Assembly (NCBI GenBank): GCA_964534765.1
Contig: CAZHRJ010000043.1
Coordinates: 1 to 20,682 of the forward strand
Length of the DNA stretch: 20,682 nt
Direction: 5' to 3'
Origin: CAZHRJ01 sp964534765
GTDB lineage: Bacteria > Lindowbacteria > 2-12-FULL-62-27
The notes beneath the pieces were generated by a model that saw nothing but the letters and a program-made list of their open reading frames with translations, did no database searches and was not told the DNA's origin. The position numbers and the translations under genes are program-made. Shown here one piece after another: positions 1 through 6,702 of the stretch; position 1 is the first letter of the stretch, and the number at the start of each line of letters is the position of its first letter.

Positions 1-55
1 CTCCGCGGCCCCAAGTGCCGGCGTCTCCGACGCCGGCCGGATCAGCCGCTCCGCG
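1..55 (-). repeat. In-frame palindromic repeat, copy A (edge)
   Basis: On the addA-coding strand, arms GCCGGCGTC (37-29) and GACGCCGGC (25-17) form a perfect hairpin core with a 3-nt loop. It is followed by the AC-TTGGGGCCGCGGAG tail, which runs off the window edge. Upstream (55-38) is the end of a second unit, CGCGGAGCGGCTGATCCG, so this copy spans more than one unit. It sits on a codon boundary and adds the residues ADPAGVGDAGTWGRG. Confidence 0.75.
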
Positions 56-1573
56 CGCGGCTAGAGCCGCCTCCATCTCCACCGGCGGATTGCCCTGAAA
101 CACATGGCCGTCAAAAAATGCGTTGACCGCATCCACCAGCTTCGGATGACTCCGGTAGTTCTTCTTCAGCTCAAACGCCGCTTGCCGGTCGGCCATGTCC
201 TTCCATAGCCTTTGAAATTGCTCAACGTCCGCTCCGCGAAACCGGTAGATCGATTGTTTCGGATCTCCCACCGCAAACAGCGCGTGTGGCCGCTCGCCGG
301 CCGGATCAGCCGCTCCGCGGCCCCCAGTGCCGGCGTCCCCGACGCCGGCGAGCGCCCGGATGATCCTCGCCTGGACGATGTTCACGTCCTGATATTCGTC
401 CACCAGAATGTGCTTGAACCTCTCCTGATACGACGCGCTGATCTCCGGATGCCGCTCCAACAAATCCAGCGTCTTGATCTCCAGATCGGCAAAATCCAGA
501 ACTCGCCGCCGGCCCTTTTCCTGCTCCGCACGACGCCACATCGCGGACAGAAGCCTCATCAGGGTCGACACATGGTCTCGTTCCAGATCCCCGGCAGCCG
601 ATTCGGCCAACGCCGATCCTGCGGATTCCACCCACTGGTACAATTCCTTTTCCGATTTCTTGAGCGGGCCGCCCGGTTTTAGCCGCCCGAGGGTCTCGTC
701 CCACCCGGCCGCGGCGAGTGTTCGAAGAACCCGTTCCGGCGTGAGATTCGGTTCCGCCAGCCGGTGGACCACGGCTTCCCACACGGGAATTTTTTTCTGA
801 AGTGTCAGGCCGGGCCCGGGCACGTCGCATATCTGCCGCAGCGCCCGGCTAAGATCGGCTGGATCAACTCGGCCGCCGCCGTCGGGCGGCTCCAGATCCT
901 CCGGCCGGCGGCCCATCGACTCCAGTTGGGACTTGATGGAAAGCAGAACGTCGGTGAGGCTTCGACCCCGGCCGCCCGCGCCCAGGCCCAGCCGCAGGCT
1001 CAATTCCCCCACCCGCATGTCCCGCTCCGCCTGCTCTACTATGCCCGCCATCGCCGCCGATTCCCACAGCATGTCCGATTCCTGTTCCGGCAGCATCTCA
1101 AAGCCCGGGTCGATCCCCGCCTCCGCCGGGTGCTCCCTCAGAATCCGCGCGCCCAGGGAATGGATCGTCGATATCCAGCCGCCGCCCAGCGTCATCAACT
1201 GTTCCTCCAGACGCCGGCATTGGTCCGGATCAGCGCCTCCGGCGCCCCCAGTGCCGGCGTCTCCGACGCCGGCGGGATCGTCGTCGACTGCGGATATTCT
1301 TTCTCTAAGCTGCTTGCGGATCCGGACCTGCATTTCCGCCGCGGCCTTCTCGGTGAACGTGATCGCCAGAATTTCAGCGGGCATCCGGTCATACTCGATC
1401 AACAACTGGATGTATTTCTCCACTAGCGTCCTCGTCTTGCCGCTCCCCGCGCCGGCCGACAGACACAGATTGTCCCGGTGGTCCAGCACCCGCTGCTGTT
1501 CCGGATTCAAACTCACAGACAATTTTCCATGCGCTGGATCAGCGCCTCCTTCGACCGAAACGCCCATGCTCAT
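1..1573 (-). CDS. addA: AddA-like UvrD/Rep-family helicase subunit, truncated by the window edge
   Basis: This is the ATP-dependent motor subunit of an AddAB/RecBCD-type double-strand-break resection complex in the cytoplasm. It is open at the left edge, so only about 524 N-terminal residues are present and the C-terminal nuclease domain, if any, is outside. Visible motifs: Walker A AGAGSGKT at about 40-47, the TFTEKAAAEM motif Ia, Walker B VDEYQD around 391-396, motif III VGDPKQSIYRFRGAD around 435, then NYRSHPKLVDAV. The ATG at 1573 overlaps the addB stop (ATGA) and sits just after a GGGAGGAGG Shine-Dalgarno run. A second in-frame ATG at 1567 has better spacing. Two complete 16-codon palindromic repeat insertions lie in frame, one before motif III, with a third copy at the edge. 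The family is secure; AddA rather than another UvrD-like exonuclease subunit rests on motif wording and the AddB neighbour. Confidence 0.88.
   Translation of the reverse strand, partial: MSMGVSVEGGADPAHGKLSVSLNPEQQRVLDHRDNLCLSAGAGSGKTRTLVEKYIQLLIEYDRMPAEILAITFTEKAAAEMQVRIRKQLRERISAVDDDPAGVGDAGTGGAGGADPDQCRRLEEQLMTLGGGWISTIHSLGARILREHPAEAGIDPGFEMLPEQESDMLWESAAMAGIVEQAERDMRVGELSLRLGLGAGGRGRSLTDVLLSIKSQLESMGRRPEDLEPPDGGGRVDPADLSRALRQICDVPGPGLTLQKKIPVWEAVVHRLAEPNLTPERVLRTLAAAGWDETLGRLKPGGPLKKSEKELYQWVESAGSALAESAAGDLERDHVSTLMRLLSAMWRRAEQEKGRRRVLDFADLEIKTLDLLERHPEISASYQERFKHILVDEYQDVNIVQARIIRALAGVGDAGTGGRGAADPAGERPHALFAVGDPKQSIYRFRGADVEQFQRLWKDMADRQAAFELKKNYRSHPKLVDAVNAFFDGHVFQGNPPVEMEAALAARGAADPAGVGDAGTWGRG
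302..349 (-). repeat. In-frame palindromic repeat, copy B (48 bp, 16 codons)
   Basis: The unit has a hairpin core at 329-349 and a tail ending GGAGCGGCTGATCCG. It encodes AGVGDAGTGGRGAADP (addA residues about 409-424) between Walker B and motif III. Flanking GCTCGCCGGC (292-301) and GCCGGCGAGC (344-353) form an additional perfect 10-bp inverted pair. Removing exactly 48 bp would keep the frame. Confidence 0.85.
1226..1273 (-). repeat. In-frame palindromic repeat, copy C (48 bp, 16 codons)
   Basis: The unit has the same hairpin core (1253-1273) and a tail ending GGCGCTGATCCG. It encodes AGVGDAGTGGAGGADP (addA residues about 101-116) in a variable stretch after motif Ia. It shares the length and the codon phase of copy B, with a few substitutions in the tail. 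Confidence 0.85.
1536..1549 (-). repeat. Partial repeat head in the addA N-terminus
   Basis: Fourteen bases, GGATCAGCGCCTCC on the plus strand, match the head of copies C and D exactly, with no hairpin core next to it. It lies in the first codons of addA, in an N-terminal extension ahead of the conserved LNPEQQRVL. It may be a decayed copy; chance cannot be excluded. Confidence 0.4.
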
Positions 1574-4500
1574 TCCTCCTCCCGCTCCGCGTCGACAGCG
1601 CCCAGCACTTCCTGCACACGGCAGGCCCTTCGAAACTCGCACCCTCGACACAGCGTCTCGTCTTCCGGAGTCACGTCAAACCGGCCGCTCCGGATCGGGT
1701 CGAGCAGTTGATCGGGCCGGCAGAGCGCGGCCAACTCGCTCACGGTTCCCTCCCAGGCGTTCCACTCCCGCACGGCTGTGCGGATAGACATGTACGTCAG
1801 CACGATTTCATTGCTCGAAGAAAGCCCAAGCTTCCGAGCAAGGGCATGCGCGTAGACGGGAAGCTGGATGGCGGTTCGGCCGATTTGATTTTTTTTGGAT
1901 CGGAGCGTCCCGGGATCGGTCATTTTGTAATCGATGATCCGTACTCGCCCGTCCGGATGCCGGTCCATCCGGTCGATTTTCCCCTGGAATCGCAGCGGCA
2001 TCACGTCCCGCGCGCCGCCTTCGTCCACCTCCAGATCGATGCCCGCCTCAATCATCTCCGGCCAGTATCCTCCGGCCAGATGAGCCTCCTCCTGCTGGAG
2101 CAGGGATTCAACAAAATGGATCAGCGCCCGCTTCTGCCCCTCGAATAACGCTCCCTCCGCTCCACGGTCCGACATCTCCCGGGCGGCCTGGTGAATCGCG
2201 GCGGCGGATATTTCCCGGGCGACGGTGAGGATGTCCTGAATGTCCGAATGATTTTGATCGTAACGTTTTTTCAGGTCCGACCAGAACAATTCAAGAAACC
2301 GGTGCAAAAAAGATCCCATGTCCTTCGCCGATAGAGCCTCCACCGGCAAATCCACCCGGGACAGACCCATCGACTGACCCGCAAATCCTCTGAAGGGACA
2401 CCCCGCGTACGCCTCCAGCGCCCGCACCGCCATCTTCTCCTTTTTCCAAAACGGCCCCGGAATCGTCAATCGGCCCGTGTATTCAAACGCAAGACTCGGC
2501 CGAATGGCCCGGTCCCGCTCCAGAAAGAAGCGCTCACGGCGTGTCTCGATATCCGCGCGCCACGCAAGCGCCGCTATCCGGTCCGGGTCCGGAACAAGGA
2601 TTGTCCGGTCGCCTCGGCGGATTGCCCGCATCGCCATCGCTTCCCGTTCGTCATCCGTCACGGGCAGTTTCGCGTCACCTTCGGGGCCTTCCTTCAGCAG
2701 ATCCGGACTCGCAAACTGCTTGTACAGCTCATCGATGTACGGCGAACACGGAACCGGCCGGCCCGAGATGTCCAGGGTGGGATACGAGAGCGTGAGACTG
2801 TGAACGGGCTGCGCCAGACACAGGAAAAATAAAAAATTCTCCCGCAGGCGTTCCTCCCGGGAGGTGTCAAACGGACGGTGGCCCGCGAGTCTGGGGCCCC
2901 ATCGGTCGCGGTGGATTTTAGAATAGGCCGCGCTCACCTCCCGCCGCTCCCAGTCCTTTAAAAATACCTCCTGCTTCGGCTCCTGGGGAAACGATCCCGC
3001 GGTCATCCCCACTATAAACAGGTGATCCACCTCGATGGCCGCTATGTCCTGCGCCGCCAACAGCCGAACCCCGCCCCGACGGTCCCGGGATGGTTCCGCC
3101 GGACAAACGGCCAACAGCAAATCGTATAATACACCCGGCGATAGTTCCTCCGACCAGCCTTCAAACACTTTCCGGAGTCGCGCCAGAATCTCGCGGATCA
3201 GCGCCTCCGGCGCTCCACGTGCGGGCCGCGCCCGCGCCGTGCCGGCGTCCAAACCGAATAATCCGGTCTCCGCCAGCACCGTTTCCAGCTCGGCCAGATA
3301 CCGACCGGCTGGCATAGATCGGTCAATTCGCCGGAGCGTCGACAGCAGGTCATCGATCGATGCGGACATCGCCGCCTGCCGGGCCGGATCGATGCCCCGG
3401 CGCGCCCACTCCTTTTGAAGTCTCGCCGATACTTTTTTCATCCGGCCCTTCATAAACCGGCCTTCTCTCAGAAATCGTCCTAGATCCGGGTCACTCAGCG
3501 ATGCTGACAGGTCGCACCGGGTTCGGCCCAACCAGCCGATCAATTCCTCCCGATCGCATCCGTTCGCGGCCAGCGCCGCGATGCTCAGCATCTCGCCTAC
3601 ATCGGCACTCTCACTCCACGCCGCCTCCAGGTCCGCGGATATTTCCACCGGTATCCCAAACGCGTCAAAAGCCTCCAGCGCGTTCGGGTAGGTCTCGGGT
3701 TGCCGAAACAACACGGCTATCCGCTCCGGCTTCGCGCCCTCCTCCAGACGCAGGCGGACTCGCCGCGCCACTTCCATGATCTCTTTGCCTGGATCGGTCA
3801 CCTCCAGTATCCGCAGCGGCATCGGGCTCTCAAACGGTGGCAGGCCCTTCTGGCGAAGCGTGGCCCGAGGGACAAAACAGCGGGGCAACAGATCCGCAAG
3901 CGCTCGGTTTAGCTGCAGATCCTCCGATTGGATCGTCAGCCCATCCGGCGCGTCCTCCCCGAGATACTCAAATTTCCGGTACGTCCATTCCAGCCACAGG
4001 ATGCTCCGCGGATGATCCTTGGGCAGCGGCAGAAAAACCGTGGTTGGGATGTGGCGGGACAATTCCAGAATCCATTCAAAGGTCGACGGCTTGATGTCGT
4101 AAATCCCGCGGATCTCCACCGCGTCGATGTCGAAAAAAAGCGGAATCCTTCCGTAGTCGGCCCTGATCGTGTCCGCCAGGCGACATTCCGCGCCTACCGC
4201 GTCAATCGCGCCCATCCGGTCCAATCGATCAAGATAGGAGTCGTAAAGAGATCCCAGAAGTTCCGCGCGGCCCGTATCCACACCGCCCGACCCCAGAACG
4301 CCGGGAAGCTCACCCCGCGAAAATCCCGCCAGCCGGCATTCATTTAAAAAACGGTGCAGACTCCGCCAGAATCCTGACCGGTGCCTCAGCCCCGCGTACG
4401 TTGCCCCAGGCCGCTCCGCGTAGAATTCGCTCACCAGCCGCGCCAGAACCGCCAGACTCTCGGTCTCACTCAGATACACCAGATCCCCGTGAACCGATTC

Positions 4501-4626
4501 AAATGCCTGCCGCACCATCTGGGTCCGGTTGAGCGCCGCGGGGCCCAACACCGCGCCCTTCCCAGCCGCCGCCAGCCCCCAGTCCCTCGCGGATATCGTT
4601 GTCGGTAAAATGGTGAGTGTTCGCAT
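1570..4626 (-). CDS. addB: AddB-like PD-(D/E)XK nuclease with Fe-S cluster
   Basis: This 1018-residue protein is the likely partner of the helicase encoded immediately downstream, making an AddAB-type helicase-nuclease for break processing. The C-terminal RecB-type nuclease is clear: GSFLHRFLE (His about 775), GKIDRMD (Asp about 885), IIDYK (Asp about 899, Lys about 901) and QLPVYAHAL. The AddB-type 4Fe-4S cysteines are present, one in AYAGCPFRGF (about 743) and three in CRGCEFRRAC (about 993, 996, 1002). The N-terminal two thirds resemble the inactive helicase fold of AddB, and I see no Walker A motif. I chose ATG 4626 because AAGGAG (4638-4633) lies 6 nt upstream; a GTG at 4653 would overlap the preceding stop. 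A variant palindromic repeat lies inside the gene at 3194-3249. RexB-like naming is equally possible. Confidence 0.85.
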   Translation of the reverse strand: MRTLTILPTTISARDWGLAAAGKGAVLGPAALNRTQMVRQAFESVHGDLVYLSETESLAVLARLVSEFYAERPGATYAGLRHRSGFWRSLHRFLNECRLAGFSRGELPGVLGSGGVDTGRAELLGSLYDSYLDRLDRMGAIDAVGAECRLADTIRADYGRIPLFFDIDAVEIRGIYDIKPSTFEWILELSRHIPTTVFLPLPKDHPRSILWLEWTYRKFEYLGEDAPDGLTIQSEDLQLNRALADLLPRCFVPRATLRQKGLPPFESPMPLRILEVTDPGKEIMEVARRVRLRLEEGAKPERIAVLFRQPETYPNALEAFDAFGIPVEISADLEAAWSESADVGEMLSIAALAANGCDREELIGWLGRTRCDLSASLSDPDLGRFLREGRFMKGRMKKVSARLQKEWARRGIDPARQAAMSASIDDLLSTLRRIDRSMPAGRYLAELETVLAETGLFGLDAGTARARPARGAPEALIREILARLRKVFEGWSEELSPGVLYDLLLAVCPAEPSRDRRGGVRLLAAQDIAAIEVDHLFIVGMTAGSFPQEPKQEVFLKDWERREVSAAYSKIHRDRWGPRLAGHRPFDTSREERLRENFLFFLCLAQPVHSLTLSYPTLDISGRPVPCSPYIDELYKQFASPDLLKEGPEGDAKLPVTDDEREAMAMRAIRRGDRTILVPDPDRIAALAWRADIETRRERFFLERDRAIRPSLAFEYTGRLTIPGPFWKKEKMAVRALEAYAGCPFRGFAGQSMGLSRVDLPVEALSAKDMGSFLHRFLELFWSDLKKRYDQNHSDIQDILTVAREISAAAIHQAAREMSDRGAEGALFEGQKRALIHFVESLLQQEEAHLAGGYWPEMIEAGIDLEVDEGGARDVMPLRFQGKIDRMDRHPDGRVRIIDYKMTDPGTLRSKKNQIGRTAIQLPVYAHALARKLGLSSSNEIVLTYMSIRTAVREWNAWEGTVSELAALCRPDQLLDPIRSGRFDVTPEDETLCRGCEFRRACRVQEVLGAVDAEREEE
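3194..3249 (-). repeat. Variant palindromic repeat, copy D, inside addB
   Basis: The head CGGATCAGCGCCTCCGGCGC (plus strand, 3194-3213) is identical to copy C. After 7 nt, a different palindrome replaces the core: GCGGGC (3221-3226), 3 nt, GCCCGC (3230-3235). The 42-bp stretch 3194-3235 equals 14 codons. A lone GCCGGCGTC arm follows at 3241-3249. The codon phase differs from that in addA, giving ARPARGAPEALIR. Confidence 0.7.
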
Positions 4627-4652
4627 TTTCGTCTCCTTCGACGATCCCCGCA

Positions 4653-4916
4653 CTAGATGTCAATCACTTTTAGAGACTCGATCACCGAGAGGTTCTTTGT
4701 GGGAAGACAAATGACGCGATCTCGCCCGTAATCCTGCCTTAGTGCGCTCAACACCTCGTCGAGCCACGAAGGGCCTACGGAAACGACGCCGTCGAAATCA
4801 AGTTCGATTTTTTCGCCGCCGGCCGGCTTGACGTGAGTTTTCATGGCCAGAGCCGCCTCTCTGCCGGCCGGCCGCGACGTTAAGATGGCACCGTACTGTT
4901 TGAGATCTATCTTCAT
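4653..4916 (-). CDS. STAS-like DUF4325-type small protein
   Basis: This 87-residue protein resembles the STAS-like DUF4325 family. The signature is a GREAA helix start near residue 18, then a hydrophobic strand IELDFDGV and a VSVGPSWLDEVLSAL segment, which matches the family pattern of LDF-x-G-V followed by Ser-(Phe/Trp)-x-(Asp)-Glu. STAS domains in anti-anti-sigma factors are partners of GHKL ATPases, and the upstream gene encodes exactly such an ATPase-like protein. I infer that the two form a partner-switch pair. ATG 4916 overlaps the upstream stop (ATGA) and follows a weak GGGGA site, so the start is well placed; a longer upstream-extended frame would overlap the ATPase gene heavily. addB begins 26 nt after the stop. 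The molecular role is not known to me. Confidence 0.75.
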   Translation of the reverse strand: MKIDLKQYGAILTSRPAGREAALAMKTHVKPAGGEKIELDFDGVVSVGPSWLDEVLSALRQDYGRDRVICLPTKNLSVIESLKVIDI

Positions 4917-5692
4917 ATCAATCCCCAGAGGACCAGTGTCATCGTGCCAACGGGGGGGTCGGGATACCGGGCAAGTTCGATCCGGCAATCCCGACCGAGC
5001 GGTCCGTATTCCACCAAGCCGGCTCCGGATCGACAGGCAATCCCTCGCTTTGCATCCGCGACGATGATATTCCTCACAAACTTCAATCCATTGCCCCTGT
5101 TCTCCGGTGATCGGCCGGATAGGGTCTTCTCAAAGGCGGTGATGAGGGCCGCCTGTTCGTCGGGGATCGATGGGTCCACTCGATTCAAGGATCGAAAGAC
5201 CCCTTGTCCCCGGTCTGCGATGCAGATCCAAAGCCGTCCCGCCGTGGATTGTGTCTCGAACCAGCACCCCGGGACATCCCGCCAATTTCCCAGGTTGTGA
5301 TCGAAGCAGTTGTTTCCGATCTCACCCGCCACCGATATAACGAGCGGCAACTCTTCCTCTTTGAGCCCCGTTTTCGTTAAGGCGCTAAGGTGGCTGAGTC
5401 TGGCCGTGAATACATCGCGCGTCTCGCAAAGGTTCTCCCTTGGGCTCTCTGCCGGATTGGCGACCGTAGCGCACCAGTGTAGCGCTTGATCGAGCTGGGG
5501 TGCTCCTGCAATGTAATAGCGAGTCTTCGGGCCACGGCCTCGATGTTCAATCTGGCCGGCCTCTACCATGTATCTCAAGTGCCGGTGGATTGCTTGAGGC
5601 GATATGCCCAGTTCCCTCGTCAACTCGCTCGGTCGCGTGCCCCCGCTCTTCTGGATGATTTGCAATATTTTGCTTCGAGTCTGCGTCTTCAT
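4913..5692 (-). CDS. Winged-helix regulator fused to a GHKL-type ATPase domain
   Basis: This 259-residue cytoplasmic protein has two parts. Residues about 5-62 form a winged helix-turn-helix (SELTRELGISPQAIHRHLRYM, then a basic wing RGRGPKTRYY). Residues about 95-259 show the GHKL/HATPase boxes: N box EIGNNCFDHN (124-133), G1 box DRGQG (160-164) and G2 box NRGNGLKFVRN (198-208). A histidine phosphotransfer site is not visible, so it is more like an anti-sigma-type or stand-alone ATPase than a sensor kinase. It heads a minus-strand operon with the STAS-like protein, addB and addA. A palindrome overlapping its promoter and start codon suggests autoregulation through the N-terminal domain. No Shine-Dalgarno sequence precedes the ATG, consistent with a near-leaderless transcript. 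Local base composition looks less GC-rich than addAB. The domain calls are good, the function is inferred. Confidence 0.8.
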   Translation of the reverse strand: MKTQTRSKILQIIQKSGGTRPSELTRELGISPQAIHRHLRYMVEAGQIEHRGRGPKTRYYIAGAPQLDQALHWCATVANPAESPRENLCETRDVFTARLSHLSALTKTGLKEEELPLVISVAGEIGNNCFDHNLGNWRDVPGCWFETQSTAGRLWICIADRGQGVFRSLNRVDPSIPDEQAALITAFEKTLSGRSPENRGNGLKFVRNIIVADAKRGIACRSGAGLVEYGPLGRDCRIELARYPDPPVGTMTLVLWGLI

Positions 5693-5716
5693 AGTTTATG
5701 ATTTATTATAAACTAT
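5691..5716. promoter_or_regulatory. Perfect palindrome overlapping -10 and start codon, probable operator
   Basis: Arms ATAGTTTAT (5691-5699) and ATAAACTAT (5708-5716) are perfect 9-bp reverse complements with an 8-bp spacer. The site covers the -10 element and the first bases of the start codon of the winged-helix/GHKL gene. Its position fits steric autorepression by a dimeric winged-helix protein. The AT-rich composition makes chance symmetry somewhat easier, but 9 of 9 matches at this location is notable. Confidence 0.55.
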
Positions 5717-5732
5717 AAATAATAAAAATCAA
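5705..5732 (-). promoter_or_regulatory. Sigma-70-like promoter for the regulator-STAS-addBA operon
   Basis: On the minus strand a TTGATT -35 element (5732-5727) is followed by a 16-nt spacer and a perfect TATAAT -10 element (5710-5705). The -10 ends 12 nt before the ATG at 5692, so the expected transcript start is only a few bases upstream of the start codon. This fits the absence of a ribosome binding site. It is the only near-consensus promoter I found in the window. Confidence 0.6.
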
Positions 5733-6075
5733 GACGTGAGACAGAATTGAATGGAACCGTCCCAGACGACGGACGGACGGAAATGTCCGGGCGTCCTTGG
5801 GCGATAAGTCTCTCGTGGTCCGAGCGCCGGGTCTGGATGTGGGCTGGACGATTCAATTTGATTTTCCGGCGGAAGAGAAGGCCTCCTTCAAAGCGGCCGT
5901 CGGTGATCGTAAAAGCTCCGTGAACTCCTCCCGCAGACGGAGCATGTCGTTTTTTTTGAATCCGTCGAAGTTCGACGATTCGGGTGTGTCGATCACTGAA
6001 TACACCCTTGAATTTGGCTTGGGCTCGAAATCCCGGGAAGCTGTACAACTCCGCAAATGTGCGTTTGGTTTTCAT
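5713..6075 (-). CDS. Doubtful small hypothetical protein or remnant
   Basis: An open frame of 120 codons starts MKTKRTFAELYSFPGFRA and continues with a basic stretch IVELRRIQKKR. The first 55 or so residues have the look of a short hypothetical protein that I believe recurs in environmental genomes, but I cannot verify this from sequence alone. The last half reads as low-information sequence, and the stop lies inside the promoter and palindrome of the downstream regulator, so the C-terminal part is probably not genuine coding. A second minus-strand frame (6056-5853) is also open and contains a plausible charged helix, which suggests a frameshifted or decayed gene. Function unknown; it may be a leftover of a mobile element. 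Confidence 0.25.
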   Translation of the reverse strand: MKTKRTFAELYSFPGFRAQAKFKGVFSDRHTRIVELRRIQKKRHAPSAGGVHGAFTITDGRFEGGLLFRRKIKLNRPAHIQTRRSDHERLIAQGRPDISVRPSSGTVPFNSVSRLDFYYL

Positions 6076-6194
6076 GATGAAGTGGATTGTACAACTTTTC
6101 CAGCGTCATCGGCAGTCTCATCTCACTATGCTCCAGCGTATTATGATTCAAAACCTCGAAAATTCACCCACAGGAAAACCGGAAGAGGCCATTT
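5717..6194. other. Gene-poor spacer between the divergent operons
   Basis: This stretch of about 480 bases separates the minus-strand addBA operon from the plus-strand dxs cluster. It contains the promoter of the former at its left end and competing short open frames on both strands, none with convincing coding character throughout. Composition is lower in GC than the flanking operons. I find no tRNA, intact transposase or clear plus-strand promoter in it. Confidence 0.5.
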
Positions 6195-6623
6195 TTGTTG
6201 GTGTTGACAGCACCGGTATGCGCCGTGCAGGCCTGTCAAATCGCGGAAAAGATAAACGTTCTGACTCGATATCTGGCCGATTACCAGCTTATCGACACCG
6301 GCTGCGCGGAATGGGAACTGGCTATTTTTGAAGACAGCATGCCTTTTGCGGAACGCGAGCCTCTTTTGAAAGAGGCGGTTCTATCCTCAATCGCCGCAAC
6401 AAAAAATTTGAGGGAGGCCCAAAGACAGCAACAGGCCTATGACGTGGAAATCCGCAATCTGCGTGAGAAATCCGACCGGGACACCCGGCCGCTTTTGCCC
6501 CTCGCCCGGCAATTCGACGTTGAGGTGGCGTCCGCCAAAAGGCTGGAAAAACAGTGGTCCGAACGAATCCGCCGACTCGTCGGCGCGGCGCCCGCCGCCG
6601 GCGGCAGAGGCGGGAGCGCGTAG
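6195..6623 (+). CDS. Hypothetical protein with a long charged helix
   Basis: This 142-residue product is not recognised. From about residue 17 it is mainly helical and charged (ERPLLKEAVL-like segments, then NLREAQRQQQAYDVEIRNLREKSD), suggesting a coiled coil, and it ends in a Gly/Ala tail. The start is uncertain: TTG 6195 follows GGAAGAGG at a good distance, with GTG 6201 and 6225 as alternatives. The first 15 residues are hydrophobic and end AVQAC, which could be a weak signal sequence, but a charged N-terminus is lacking. It precedes dxs in the same direction by about 80 nt. I considered exonuclease VII small subunit, which often neighbours dxs, but the sequence pattern does not fit. The 3' end of the gene contains two short perfect inverted repeats. 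Confidence 0.5.
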   Translation: MLVLTAPVCAVQACQIAEKINVLTRYLADYQLIDTGCAEWELAIFEDSMPFAEREPLLKEAVLSSIAATKNLREAQRQQQAYDVEIRNLREKSDRDTRPLLPLARQFDVEVASAKRLEKQWSERIRRLVGAAPAAGGRGGSA

Positions 6624-6702
6624 CTTGATTCTTCGCCTGCCCTATGGTCAATAGATTCCGGGGGGAATGATGATTTTGCCGTCTGACTGAAAGGTGGCGC
6701 GA

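Noticed and set aside
1..3249. CRISPR array from the dispersed palindromic units
   Set aside because: Units are hundreds to thousands of bases apart, inside open reading frames, without regular spacers.
4917..4988. Longer STAS-like protein starting at 4988
   Set aside because: The extension is Pro/Arg-rich, overlaps the ATPase gene by more than 70 bases, and ATG 4916 gives the ATGA junction seen elsewhere in the operon.
6195..6623. Exonuclease VII small subunit (xseB), suggested by position before dxs
   Set aside because: The protein is too long and lacks the xseB helix pattern; only the location fits.
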